Assembly: GCA_000421085.1 (NCBI GenBank)
Contig: ATWE01000011.1
Coordinates: 168,365-232,364 of the forward strand
Origin: Ensifer sp. USDA 6670
GTDB taxonomy: Bacteria; Pseudomonadota; Alphaproteobacteria; Rhizobiales; Rhizobiaceae
Length of the DNA: 64,000 nt
Direction: 5' to 3'
The notes below the pieces were generated by a model. That model was not told where the DNA came from and searched no databases. It worked only from the letters and a program-made list of their open reading frames with translations. Positions 25,852-34,160 of this stretch are shown here, piece by piece (position 1 is the first letter of the stretch; every line of letters begins with the position of its first letter). Made by a program: the position numbers and the translations under genes.

Positions 25852-26694
25852 TCAGATCCTGCTTCTTGTGGTGGGCCGCGGGTGGGAACCGGAATCCGGC
25901 TCACCCTCGCCCAGGATTTCTGCGATGCGCTCTAGCACAGGTGCTGCAGCAAAAGCGAACTCGTCCTTCGACCTGTCGACAGAGATCGATGCGAATGAAA
26001 CTGTCGGCGCATCTTTGTCCACAGCTACGGAGCATTTCGTCCGGGATTGGATGGCTGCGCACCACTCGGCGTGGCTCGTCTGGCGGCCGCTTGCGACGTT
26101 GTAGACGGACTGGCGGCCCCCCTCCGCGATCCGAATGAGGAGGTCCACGGCATCGTCGATCCAGATATAGTCCTTGGCCGAATTGAGCGCGGTTTGGAGT
26201 TGGATATGGCCGCTGTCTGCCTCACGGCACAACGCGCCGAGGAACGTGTCCGACTTCGCCTCGCCAGGCCCGGCGACGTTCGACAAGCGAGCGACCCGCA
26301 CGTTCTCGCGGCCGGAGGCGAGGCTGATCGCTTCCCCCGTCAACTTGGAGAGATTGTAGAGATCCGAAGGATCGAGAGGCGAGGCCGACAGCCGGGCGTC
26401 CTCGCGCGTGTCCTCGCTACCGGCGTAGACCCTGGTGGACGAGAGATAGAGAAAGGACGAAAACGCATTCTCACGCAGGAGCTTTGCTGCCAGCGAGACA
26501 TGCGCTTCGATCGTGTCGAATGGCCGGGTGCGGAAATCGGCCGTAAGGCCGATGGCATAGATGACATGACCGAGATCCTCGCCGGCCGTAGGCATACCGG
26601 CGCGGGACGGGACACGCACCTCGGCATCGCGCTCGCGCAATCGGCGGACGAGATTGCGCCCGATGAAACCGGAGCCGCCGAAAACCGTGAACAT
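25852..26694 (-). CDS. NAD-dependent sugar epimerase/reductase
   Basis: A 280-residue extended SDR. The cofactor motif FGGSGFIGRNLVRRL lies at the extreme N-terminus (MFTVF..., residues 2-20). The catalytic YxxxK is YNLSKLTGE, with YLSSTRVY ahead of it. It is shorter than a typical dehydratase, which suggests a 4-ketoreductase or epimerase that finishes the CDP-sugar. The ATG at 26694 overlaps the acetyltransferase stop (TGATG). It belongs to a three-gene minus-strand operon. Confidence 0.9.
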   Translation of the reverse strand: MFTVFGGSGFIGRNLVRRLRERDAEVRVPSRAGMPTAGEDLGHVIYAIGLTADFRTRPFDTIEAHVSLAAKLLRENAFSSFLYLSSTRVYAGSEDTREDARLSASPLDPSDLYNLSKLTGEAISLASGRENVRVARLSNVAGPGEAKSDTFLGALCREADSGHIQLQTALNSAKDYIWIDDAVDLLIRIAEGGRQSVYNVASGRQTSHAEWCAAIQSRTKCSVAVDKDAPTVSFASISVDRSKDEFAFAAAPVLERIAEILGEGEPDSGSHPRPTTRSRI

Positions 26695-27182
26695 CACGAT
26701 CTTGCCCCCAGGCGCCTGAGCGGGTTTCCGCCGCAGACGGTGTAGGCTTCGACCTCGCCGCGCACGATGGACCCGGCAGCGATGACACAGCCCTTTCGCA
26801 ACAGGGCGCCGTCGAGGATCACCGAATTCGCCCCGATCCACACATCCTCCTCGACGACGATGCCGCCGCGGCTCGGCAGGAAGCCCTGTTCCCGGATCAG
26901 GCGATCCCGGTCGCCATAGGCGTGATTGACTGGAGCGAAGGTACAATTGGCCGCGATCAATACATTGTCAGCGATGCTTATGCCGTTGCCTGTATAGAAG
27001 ACGCAGCCGCTGTTGACATAACAGAAGCGGCCGATCGTGAGATCGCCGGTGCCGCCCGCCGGTTTGATCTTGACGAAGCTGTCGATGACCGATGCTTCAC
27101 CGACGACGATCCGTGTGCCGCGCACGGAATCCTCGATGTCGCAGAGCGGGCTGATCTTAGCCGAGGGATGCACCTCGATCAT
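26694..27182 (-). CDS. Left-handed beta-helix acyltransferase
   Basis: A 162-residue hexapeptide-repeat O-acetyltransferase of the maltose/NodL/WbbJ type. Repeats run through IADNVLIAANCTFAPVNHAY, with the likely catalytic His in VNHAYG, and then through IVVEEDVWIGANSVILDG. The final CGGNPLRRLGA is the usual C-terminal signature. ATG 27182 is chosen because it begins the conserved IEVHPSAKISPL and has CGGAG just upstream. It probably acetylates the deoxysugar or its glycan. Confidence 0.88.
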   Translation of the reverse strand: MIEVHPSAKISPLCDIEDSVRGTRIVVGEASVIDSFVKIKPAGGTGDLTIGRFCYVNSGCVFYTGNGISIADNVLIAANCTFAPVNHAYGDRDRLIREQGFLPSRGGIVVEEDVWIGANSVILDGALLRKGCVIAAGSIVRGEVEAYTVCGGNPLRRLGARS

Positions 27183-27220
27183 GATGACTCCGACATTTAA
27201 ACTCCCGAATTTCGCCGACA

Positions 27221-27310
27221 CTGCTGCATGTTTCCTTTGGTCAAAAAACATGCACCAGATCAAAGCGCTACAGCAACGTTGCGCGCCTGATGAGACGCGC
27301 GGCGCCGTAG
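27221..27310. repeat. Interspersed palindrome family A, degenerate copy
   Basis: It contains TGCATGTTT and ACATGCA as the remnant of the first hairpin, then AGATCAAAGCGCTACAGC, GCGCGCCTGATGAGACGCGC and GGCGCCGTAG, in the same order as the element at 8943-9048. It fills the divergent gap between the acetyltransferase and the RmlC-like gene. Confidence 0.7.
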
Positions 27311-27407
27311 AGGGCTGTTTCAGCCTTCCTCTTTCCAGTTAGCGCTTGCCGCGTCAACGCCGGATCGTGCAAGAAGCACCGGCCGGAAACGCTGTATCGA
27401 GGAATTC

Positions 27408-27947
27408 ATGTCGCGCTTCAACCGTCTTTCCACGTCTCTCGCTGGCCTCACGGTCATCGAGCGCAAGCAAACCGGTGACGAACGCGGCTTTTTCTCGCGC
27501 TTCTTCTGCCGCGACGAATTGCGCGATTTCGGTGCTGACGGAACGATCGCGCAGATCAACCACACCCTGACGCGAGCGAAGGGCACGATCCGTGGCATGC
27601 ACTTCCAGCGGCCGCCCCATGACGAGGCAAAGTTCGTCTCGTGCCTGGCCGGCGCCGTTTTCGACGTCGCCGTCGACATCAGGCCGGATTCGCCCACTTA
27701 TCTGCAATGGCACGGTGAAATCCTGAGTGCAGAGAATGCCCGCTCGATGATGATCCCCGGCGGGTTTGCCCATGGCTTCCAGACGCTGAGCGAGAATTGC
27801 GAACTCGTCTACCTGCACGACAAGCCCTACGCGCCCGACGCGGAAGGCGGGCTCAATCCGCTCGACCCGCGGCTTGCCATTTCCTGGCCGCTCGAAGTGG
27901 CGCAGATGTCGGAGCGCGACCGCGCCTTCGCCTTCATCTCTGCTTGA
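27408..27947 (+). CDS. RmlC-like dTDP-4-dehydrorhamnose 3,5-epimerase family protein
   Basis: A 179-residue cupin epimerase of the RmlC family, which inverts C3 and/or C5 of NDP-4-keto-6-deoxyhexoses. Conserved parts are DERGFFSRFFC, TIRGMHFQRPPHDEAKFVSC (catalytic His in RGMHFQ), MMIPGGFAHGF and the Tyr in LVYLHDKPY. No dTDP-sugar genes are nearby but CDP-sugar genes are, so it probably acts on the CDP-4-keto-6-deoxyglucose derivative. It is transcribed alone, convergent with the iron transporter operon. Confidence 0.9.
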   Translation: MSRFNRLSTSLAGLTVIERKQTGDERGFFSRFFCRDELRDFGADGTIAQINHTLTRAKGTIRGMHFQRPPHDEAKFVSCLAGAVFDVAVDIRPDSPTYLQWHGEILSAENARSMMIPGGFAHGFQTLSENCELVYLHDKPYAPDAEGGLNPLDPRLAISWPLEVAQMSERDRAFAFISA

Positions 27948-27971
27948 GGCCGCAGCCGAAGCGGCGGCGCT

Positions 27972-28733
27972 TCACCCGAACGTGATGGAATCGTCGACGA
28001 TGATGACGGGGCGGCCGCGGGAGCAGGCCTCGACCCGCGCTTCGACGCGGTAGACGGATTTCAGCATGTCGGCAGTGACGACCGTGTTCGTCGGGCCGCT
28101 TGCGACGACGCAGCCGCCGCTGATCACGATCGTGTCTTCGCAGTAGCGCAGCGCATGATTGAGGTCGTGCAGCGCGATCAGCACCGCCATGCCGGATCGA
28201 GCGGCGAGGCGCTTCATGAAGCCGAGCACCTCGATCTGGCGGAAGAGATCGAGCGCCGAGGTCGGCTCGTCCATCAGGAGAACCTCCGGCTTGCGCACGA
28301 GCGCCTGTGCGATCGAGACAAGCTGGCGCTGTCCCCCGGAAAGCTCGCCAAGCCCGCGGAAGGCGAGATCATTGATCTTGAGCTCCGCGAGCACGCGATC
28401 GATCTCCGTCAGTTCGCCGTCCTTCACCTTCCATCCCGAGCCCTGCTTGGCGGAAAGCAGAACCGACTCGTAGACGGTCAGGACGGCATTTGCGCCGGTG
28501 TCCTGCGGCATGTAGCAGATCGCCTCTGCACCCTTGGCCGTATCGGATAGGTGGACGAGGCCGGGACCGGCGGCAAGGCCGGCGATCCGCTTGAACAGCG
28601 TCGACTTCCCGGCCGCGTTCGGGCCGATGACGGCGGTAAGGTGCCCGCCCTTCAATGTCCCGGTGTTGATGTCGGAAAGAACGACGCGCCGGCCATAGGT
28701 TGCACCGACATCCTTGAGGGCGAGGCTTACCAT
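27972..28733 (-). CDS. Iron-chelate ABC transporter ATP-binding protein
   Basis: A 253-residue FepC/FhuC-type ATPase. Walker A is AVIGPNAAGKSTLFKR (about residues 30-45), the signature is LSGGQRQLVSIAQAL, and Walker B is VLLMDEPTSALDL followed by HDLNHALRYCE. ATG 28733 lies within the 3' end of the permease gene (overlap of 7 bases), so the two are coupled. It is the last gene of the four-gene uptake operon read leftwards from 32.1 kb. Confidence 0.93.
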   Translation of the reverse strand: MVSLALKDVGATYGRRVVLSDINTGTLKGGHLTAVIGPNAAGKSTLFKRIAGLAAGPGLVHLSDTAKGAEAICYMPQDTGANAVLTVYESVLLSAKQGSGWKVKDGELTEIDRVLAELKINDLAFRGLGELSGGQRQLVSIAQALVRKPEVLLMDEPTSALDLFRQIEVLGFMKRLAARSGMAVLIALHDLNHALRYCEDTIVISGGCVVASGPTNTVVTADMLKSVYRVEARVEACSRGRPVIIVDDSITFG

Positions 28734-29797
28734 GCGCGCTTCCTGTTGGTGAAGATCAGCACGAAGAAGAAGGGTACGCCGACGAGCGCGGTGATGATGC
28801 CGATCGGCAGCACCGCACCGGGGATGAGCATCTTGCTGACGACCGAGGTGACGGAGAGCAGCAACGCGCCGCAAAGCACCGAGGCCGGCAGGAAGAAGCG
28901 CTGGTCTTCGCCGACGAGCATGCGGGCGATATGCGGCCCGACCAGGCCCACGAAACCGATCGTGCCGACGAAGGAGACCGGGATCGCCGCGAGCAGACTG
29001 ACCGTCAGCATCGTTTCAAGCCTGAGCCGGCGGACATTGATGCCGAAGCTCGCCGCCTTGTCCTCGCCGAGCCGCAGCGCGGTCAGCGCCCAGGCGCGCC
29101 TTGCGAAGACCGGTACCGCAACGAGCAGCACCGCTCCGGTGACCCAGACCTTCGGCCAGGTTGCCTTGGTGAGGCTCCCCATGGTCCAGAACACGACCGC
29201 CGCCAGCGCCTGCTCGGAGGCGAGATATTCGAGCAGCGACAGCGCCGCATTGAAGGTGAAGACGAGCGCGATACCGAGAAGGACGATCGTCTCGACGGTG
29301 ACGCCGCGCATCGTGGAGGCGAAATGGATGAAGAGCGCCGCCACCATTGCCATTAAGAAGGCGTTGATCGGCACCATATATTGAACGGCGACCGGGAAGA
29401 CGGCAACGCCCGCGACGAGGCCGAGCGCCGCGCCAAAACCGGCCGCGGCCGAGATGCCCAGCGTGAACGGACTTGCCAGCGGATTGGCGAGGATCGTCTG
29501 CATCTGCGCGCCGGCGAGAGAGAGCGAGGCGCCGACCGTCACGGCCATTAGCGCGATCGGCATGCGTATCTCCCAGATCACGACGCGGAGTTGATCGCTC
29601 ACGGTCTCGGCATGAAACAGCGCCGTCAGGACTTCTGAAAGCGGATAATTGGCAGGGCCAAGCGCCATGTCGACGGCAACGGAAACGAACAGCGCGGCAA
29701 CGAGGCCCGAAAGCATGACGAGCCGGCGAAAGACGAGGGCGCGGTATCGTCCGCGCCCTTCGATGCCTGCGGTCTCCTCGGCGATAGCGGCCATCAT
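28727..29797 (-). CDS. FecCD family iron-chelate permease
   Basis: A 356-residue inner-membrane permease of the FecCD family with nine or ten membrane segments. Family motifs are IRMPIALMAVTVGASLSLAG, LASPFTLGISAAAGFGAALG, FVGLVGPHIARMLVGEDQR and IGIITALVGVPFFFVL. Its start overlaps the end of the first binding protein gene. A single permease must form a homodimer, which is normal for this family. Confidence 0.94.
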   Translation of the reverse strand: MMAAIAEETAGIEGRGRYRALVFRRLVMLSGLVAALFVSVAVDMALGPANYPLSEVLTALFHAETVSDQLRVVIWEIRMPIALMAVTVGASLSLAGAQMQTILANPLASPFTLGISAAAGFGAALGLVAGVAVFPVAVQYMVPINAFLMAMVAALFIHFASTMRGVTVETIVLLGIALVFTFNAALSLLEYLASEQALAAVVFWTMGSLTKATWPKVWVTGAVLLVAVPVFARRAWALTALRLGEDKAASFGINVRRLRLETMLTVSLLAAIPVSFVGTIGFVGLVGPHIARMLVGEDQRFFLPASVLCGALLLSVTSVVSKMLIPGAVLPIGIITALVGVPFFFVLIFTNRKRAW

Positions 29798-30930
29798 TTC
29801 TCTCCGTCGGTGAGCGACACGAAATAGCCCGGCCGATAGGCAACCGGAAGGAATTTCTCGTGGAATTCACGGAAGGTCCGGTCCGGATCGATATCCGCAA
29901 AAAGGTCCGGATGGAACCATTTGGCGAATTGCTGGATCGGCACGAACTCATAGGGCGCGCCATAGAACTGGTGCCAGGCGGCATAGACCCTGCCGGCCCT
30001 CACCGCTTCGAGGCTCGCAAACGCCGGCCGCTGCATCAGGCCCTTCAGCCGCTCCCGTGCCGCCGTTGGATCGGCGCCGCGTCCGACGCTCACGAACTGA
30101 TTCAGGTCGGACTCGGCCGACCAGTTGCTGCCGGTGACGATCACATGCTCGGGATTCGCGACCACGAGCTGCTCGGGATTGAGATCGCCGAACGTGGTCG
30201 TGAATACGTCGGAACCGATATTGTGACCGCCGGCCTTTTCGACCATCTCGCCGAAATTCGCCGGGCCGAAGGTCCGACAGCATGCCGTCTCGCCCGTTAT
30301 TCCGGGCGAGCGCTCGATGAAGACCGTGGGGCGGTCGACCGCTCCGGCTTTGGCAAGCCGCTCGCTCACGACATCGATCTGGGCGCGCCGGTACTCGATG
30401 AACTCATCCGCGCGTGTCTCCGCGCCGAAGAGCTGGCCCAGAATCCGGATGGATTTCTCACTGTTCTTCGCCGGGTCGACCCGGAAGTCGACATAGACCA
30501 CGGCTATGCCCGCGGCTGCCGCCTTTTCGATGAAGCCCGACTCCTCGACTGCTTCTTCGGCTTCGAGATTGAGCGTCAGCACATCGGGCTTGAGCGCGAT
30601 TGCCGCCTCCAGGCTGAAATCACCGCTTGGGATGTAACCGAAGCGCGGCAGTTTTTCGATCTGCGGAAAGCGCTCGAGGTAACCCGCATATGAGTCCGGA
30701 TCCTTCTTGATCAGGTCGTCGCGCCAGCCGACGATCGTATCGAAGACGGATTCGCGCTTGAGTGCCGCCGCGATGTGAATCTGGCGCGCCTCTCCCAGCA
30801 ATATCCGTTTTGCCGGGAGATCGAGGTCGATCTTTCGTCCGGTAACGTCGGTGATTTCCGCCGCGGTCACCGGCGCCGCGGCAAATGCGACGGCGGCAAG
30901 CGCAAGAAGAGCCTTCCTCAGTATCCGCAT
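29794..30930 (-). CDS. Iron-chelate ABC periplasmic binding protein 2
   Basis: A 378-residue class III (TroA-like) binding protein with a signal peptide ending about PVTAAE (residue 25). It starts with ITDVTGRKIDLDLPAKRILL, the usual Peripla_BP_2 opening. It is paralogous to the next gene: both share a double-cysteine motif (TACCRTFGPANFGEMVE here), TFGDLNPEQLV, YAAWHQFYGAPYEF and the C-terminal FREFHEKFLP. It overlaps the permease start by four bases. The Cys pair and conserved Tyr/His residues suggest a specialised iron ligand rather than a common hydroxamate siderophore, but the ligand is unknown. Confidence 0.92.
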   Translation of the reverse strand: MRILRKALLALAAVAFAAAPVTAAEITDVTGRKIDLDLPAKRILLGEARQIHIAAALKRESVFDTIVGWRDDLIKKDPDSYAGYLERFPQIEKLPRFGYIPSGDFSLEAAIALKPDVLTLNLEAEEAVEESGFIEKAAAAGIAVVYVDFRVDPAKNSEKSIRILGQLFGAETRADEFIEYRRAQIDVVSERLAKAGAVDRPTVFIERSPGITGETACCRTFGPANFGEMVEKAGGHNIGSDVFTTTFGDLNPEQLVVANPEHVIVTGSNWSAESDLNQFVSVGRGADPTAARERLKGLMQRPAFASLEAVRAGRVYAAWHQFYGAPYEFVPIQQFAKWFHPDLFADIDPDRTFREFHEKFLPVAYRPGYFVSLTDGEK

Positions 30931-30983
30931 CGGAACCTCGCGAACAGGAAATCGGACGGCTGATGCCTTCCGACCTTATAGCC

Positions 30984-32108
30984 TTACTTCAGGGAGACGA
31001 AGTAGCCGCTCTTGTATGGCAGCGGCAGGAAACGCTCGTGCAGTTCCTTGAACGTCGCCTCGGGATCGAGATCGCTGAAGAGGTCCGGGTGGAGCCACTT
31101 TGCCATCTGCTGAATGGCCACGAACTGATAGGGGTTGTTGTAGAACTGGTGCCAGATGGCATGGACGTTACCGTCTTTGACAGCCTTCACACCCGTGAAA
31201 GCCGGACGCTCGGTGAGGGCTTCGAGCTTACGCTGCGCCTCCTTCTCGTCCGCGCCATAGCCGACGCCGACCCAGGCCCCGCCGGGCACATAACCTTCCC
31301 AGTTGCCGCCCGTGATAATGATCTGGTCGGGGTTGGATGCGATGACCTGCTCCGGATTGACGGTGCCGAAGGTGCCGGGAATGATGTCCTTCGCCATGTT
31401 CACGCCGCCTGCGAACTCCACCATCCTGCCGAAATTCTCGTTGCCGAAGGACATGCAGCAGTCATCCGAATAACCGCCGGCGCGCTCCATGAAAACGAGC
31501 GGCTTCTTCGGATTGGCCTTGGCGAGGATATCGGTCACCCTGGCGATGCTGTCGGCGCGGAACTTGATGAATTCCTCGGCCTTTTCCTCCTTGCCGAAGA
31601 GCTTGCCGATAAGGCGCATGCTCGGCTCGGTGTTCTCCATCGGCTTTTCGCGGAAGTCGACATAGACGAGCGGAATGCCGACCTTGTCGAGCTTCTCGAT
31701 ATAGCCAGCCTCCTCCGTCGCCGTTTTGGCGTCGATATTCATCAGCATGACGTCAGGCTTCAGCGCGACCGCCTGTTCGATGTCGAAGGTTCCGTCCTTC
31801 ATGCCGCCGAAGGTCGGCAGCTTGGCAATGTCGGGATACTTCGCGAGATAGGCGGCATAGGTTTCCGGATCGGCCTTGGCGAGGTCGTCGCGCCAGCCGA
31901 CGACGCGCTTGAACGGCTCGTCCTTGTCGAGAGCGCCGACGAAGTAGATCTGGCGTCCCTCTCCGAGAATCACATGCTCGACCGGTACGTTGACCTCGAC
32001 TTCGCGACCGGTTACGTCCGTCACCTTGACGATGTCAGCAAGCGCAACGGTTGAAATGAATACGCAGAAACCCGCGGCGACAGCGGCCACCTTTTTGAAA
32101 AGTTTCAT
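30984..32108 (-). CDS. Iron-chelate ABC periplasmic binding protein 1
   Basis: A 374-residue class III binding protein with a signal peptide ending near STVALA. It is the first gene of the operon. It aligns along its whole length with the following binding protein (VTDVTGREVEVNVPVEHVILG; DDCCMSFGNENFGRMVEFAGG; TFGTVNPEQVIASNPDQIII; HAIWHQFYNNPYQFVAIQQM), so a tandem duplication is evident. A TGA-N9-TCA site lies 44 bases before the ATG, which points to iron control by RirA. The two binding proteins may present different chelates to one permease. Confidence 0.93.
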   Translation of the reverse strand: MKLFKKVAAVAAGFCVFISTVALADIVKVTDVTGREVEVNVPVEHVILGEGRQIYFVGALDKDEPFKRVVGWRDDLAKADPETYAAYLAKYPDIAKLPTFGGMKDGTFDIEQAVALKPDVMLMNIDAKTATEEAGYIEKLDKVGIPLVYVDFREKPMENTEPSMRLIGKLFGKEEKAEEFIKFRADSIARVTDILAKANPKKPLVFMERAGGYSDDCCMSFGNENFGRMVEFAGGVNMAKDIIPGTFGTVNPEQVIASNPDQIIITGGNWEGYVPGGAWVGVGYGADEKEAQRKLEALTERPAFTGVKAVKDGNVHAIWHQFYNNPYQFVAIQQMAKWLHPDLFSDLDPEATFKELHERFLPLPYKSGYFVSLK

Positions 32109-32151
32109 CGTTCCCCTGCTCCGTGGAAATTCGGTGCCTTCTAATATTTCA

Positions 32152-32166
32152 TGACTTTACCAGTCA
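32152..32166. promoter_or_regulatory. RirA-type iron-responsive operator (TGA-N9-TCA)
   Basis: The sequence TGACTTTACCAGTCA matches the rhizobial IRO consensus TGA-N9-TCA exactly. It lies in the 106-bp divergent region, 44 bases from the binding protein start and 49 bases from the methyltransferase start, so RirA could repress both under iron sufficiency. Confidence 0.65.
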
Positions 32167-32214
32167 ACATATATCTTTTAGAACGCTTCCAAACAGACGA
32201 GACCGAGACTGAAA

Positions 32215-33024
32215 ATGAGCGACGTGGCAACGCGGCCTAACTACGATCTTCGCGACGAAATCAAAGCCTATTGGTCGGAACGTGCGGCCACTTTCGATCT
32301 CTCTCCCGGCCATGAGATTTTTTCCGAGGAGGAACGCGCCGCCTGGCATCGGCTCATCCGGCGCCATCTCGGCGAAGGAGCCGGCCGCTCGGCACTCGAC
32401 CTTGCGAGCGGGACCGGGGTGGTCTCGCACCTTCTCGACGATCTCGGCTTCCGGGTGGCTGGCATGGACTGGTCCGAACCGATGCTCGAACGCGCGCGGC
32501 AAAAAGCGAAGAACCGCGGACGCGATATTTCCTTCCGCATGGGCGACGCGGAAAATACCATGGAGCCGGACAACCATTATGACGTAGTCGTCAACCGGCA
32601 TCTCGTGTGGACGCTCGTCGATCCGGCCGCGGCCTTCAGGGAATGGCTCCGCGTGCTGAAGCCCGGCGGCAGGGTGCTGATCGTCGATGGCGATTTCGTC
32701 AACGCGACCCGGCTCGAACGGTTCTTTTCGTCGCTCAACGCCTGGGGGCAGCGTGTCGGGCTCCTCAGACCCGACGCGCCGTCCCAGCCCCGGGAGATGC
32801 TGGAAACGCATCGAAGCATTCTTGCCCGCGTCCACTTCTCGCAAGGGGCGCGCGCCGAGGCCGTGGTCGGGCTGCTGCGGGCCGCCGGATTCACCGAAAT
32901 AACGGTCGACACCGATCTCCGCGAGATACATCGGATGCAGGCGAAGAATTGGAATCTGTTCAAGGGCCTCGCGCGGAAAAGCCAGCATCGCTTTGCGATC
33001 CGCGCAAGCAAACCGGTGGCCTGA
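32215..33024 (+). CDS. Class I SAM-dependent methyltransferase, iron-operon neighbour
   Basis: A 269-residue Methyltransf_11-type enzyme. Motif I is ALDLASGTGVVSHLLDDLG (about residues 60-78), with AGMDWSEPMLERARQKA after it and LRVLKPGGRVLIVDGDF as the post-motif strand. YWSERAATFDLSPGHE at the N-terminus is typical of methyltransferases found with iron or metal-chelate transporters. It is divergent from the iron uptake operon and shares its operator region, so it may modify a siderophore or chelate after uptake; this is inference from context. Confidence 0.88.
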   Translation: MSDVATRPNYDLRDEIKAYWSERAATFDLSPGHEIFSEEERAAWHRLIRRHLGEGAGRSALDLASGTGVVSHLLDDLGFRVAGMDWSEPMLERARQKAKNRGRDISFRMGDAENTMEPDNHYDVVVNRHLVWTLVDPAAAFREWLRVLKPGGRVLIVDGDFVNATRLERFFSSLNAWGQRVGLLRPDAPSQPREMLETHRSILARVHFSQGARAEAVVGLLRAAGFTEITVDTDLREIHRMQAKNWNLFKGLARKSQHRFAIRASKPVA

Positions 33025-33168
33025 TGCCGGCCTAGTCAACAGGCTGCGCGCGGCGACGGGCCAATACAGCACTCTTGAGCTTCGACGTGTCGGTGCTCTA
33101 TCTCTCCGAGATGCTGCGCTGCCATCGTGGTTCGCAGCTCGTGCCGACCCACGTGAGTGGAGTTGTAA

Positions 33169-34107
33169 ATGGATAGGCCCATTACGATGTCGACAGATCT
33201 CAATCTCAATCTCCTGCGGTCGTTTTTCATGATCGCCGAAGAGCGAAGCCTCACGCGGGCAGCGGCCCGGCTCAACATGAGCCAGCCATCGGTCAGTCAG
33301 GCGCTGCAACGACTGGAGGAGCAGTTGGCCTGTCAGCTCGTCCTTCGCGGCAGCCGGAAGTTCGAGCTGACGGCCCGTGGGCAGAAAATCTACGAGGAAT
33401 GCGGTGAGATCTTCCGTGCCGTTGAGCGTATTGGTCAGCTCACGCAGGAAAGAACCGCCGAAGAGTTCGGCGAGGTGCGCATCCAGATCATCTCGAACCT
33501 CGAGTCCCCGCTCATAAACGAAGCGCTGCGTCTCTACCATCAGCGCTATCCCTCCGTAACCTGGGTGATGGAGGTCCAGAACAGCCAGGATACGGTCAAG
33601 CGGATACAGACAGAAAAATGCGGAATAGGATTATGCCTCCTGTCGCGCCCCGTCTTCAGCCTGAATTGTCAGTTGCTGTTTCGCGAGGAATTCAGCGTCT
33701 ATTGCGGCGCCGAGCATCCCCTCTTCGGCCGTAAGGAGGTGGATAAGAGGGAGCTGCGGCAGGAGTCGTTTGTCTCCTTTACCTGCGCCACGGAAGGCAT
33801 GGGCCTCGAGCCGATGGCGGTCCTCAGCCAAAGCCTCGGTCTCGGCGAACGGATCAGCGGGCAAAGCCCCAATCTCGAGGAAGTAAGGCGGATGATCGTC
33901 GCCGGTCTCGGGATCGGAATTCTCCCGTTGACGGCGGTTCACGACGAAGTCGCGAGCGGACTTCTCTGGCCGCTCGAAATCAAGGGTTATCCGCTCGGCG
34001 CGGACGTGTTTTTGGTGACGCACCCGGAAGGCGGCTATTCCCGCGCCGAGCAGCATTTCATCGACCTGGTGCAGGAGCTACGCTCGCTCTACCCGGAAAT
34101 GCACTGA
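33169..34107 (+). CDS. LysR family transcriptional regulator
   Basis: A 312-residue LysR protein. The helix-turn-helix is AAARLNMSQPSVSQALQRLE (about residues 27-46). The effector domain includes IQIISNLESPLINEAL and IVAGLGIGILPLTAV. ATG 33169 is used; an in-frame ATG at 33187 is also possible. It is co-directional with the methyltransferase but 144 bases away, and convergent with the amidohydrolase/TRAP operon. That operon is a plausible target because no other regulator is near. Confidence 0.92.
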   Translation: MDRPITMSTDLNLNLLRSFFMIAEERSLTRAAARLNMSQPSVSQALQRLEEQLACQLVLRGSRKFELTARGQKIYEECGEIFRAVERIGQLTQERTAEEFGEVRIQIISNLESPLINEALRLYHQRYPSVTWVMEVQNSQDTVKRIQTEKCGIGLCLLSRPVFSLNCQLLFREEFSVYCGAEHPLFGRKEVDKRELRQESFVSFTCATEGMGLEPMAVLSQSLGLGERISGQSPNLEEVRRMIVAGLGIGILPLTAVHDEVASGLLWPLEIKGYPLGADVFLVTHPEGGYSRAEQHFIDLVQELRSLYPEMH

Positions 34108-34117
34108 GCGCGTCCCG

Positions 34118-34153
34118 ACGGAAAACCGTTACACGCTTTTTCTGGAAGTGTTC
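34118..34153. repeat. Interspersed repeat family B, copy 2
   Basis: It begins ACGGAAAACCGTTACAC and ends CTGGAAGTGTTC, matching the copy at 9107-9143 with a few substitutions. It lies between two convergent genes. Confidence 0.6.
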
Positions 34154-34160
34154 CGATCGA

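Noticed and set aside
26695..26946. N-terminal extension of the epimerase gene
   Set aside because: It overlaps the acetyltransferase in another frame and is unconserved; the ATG at 26694 begins the cofactor motif.
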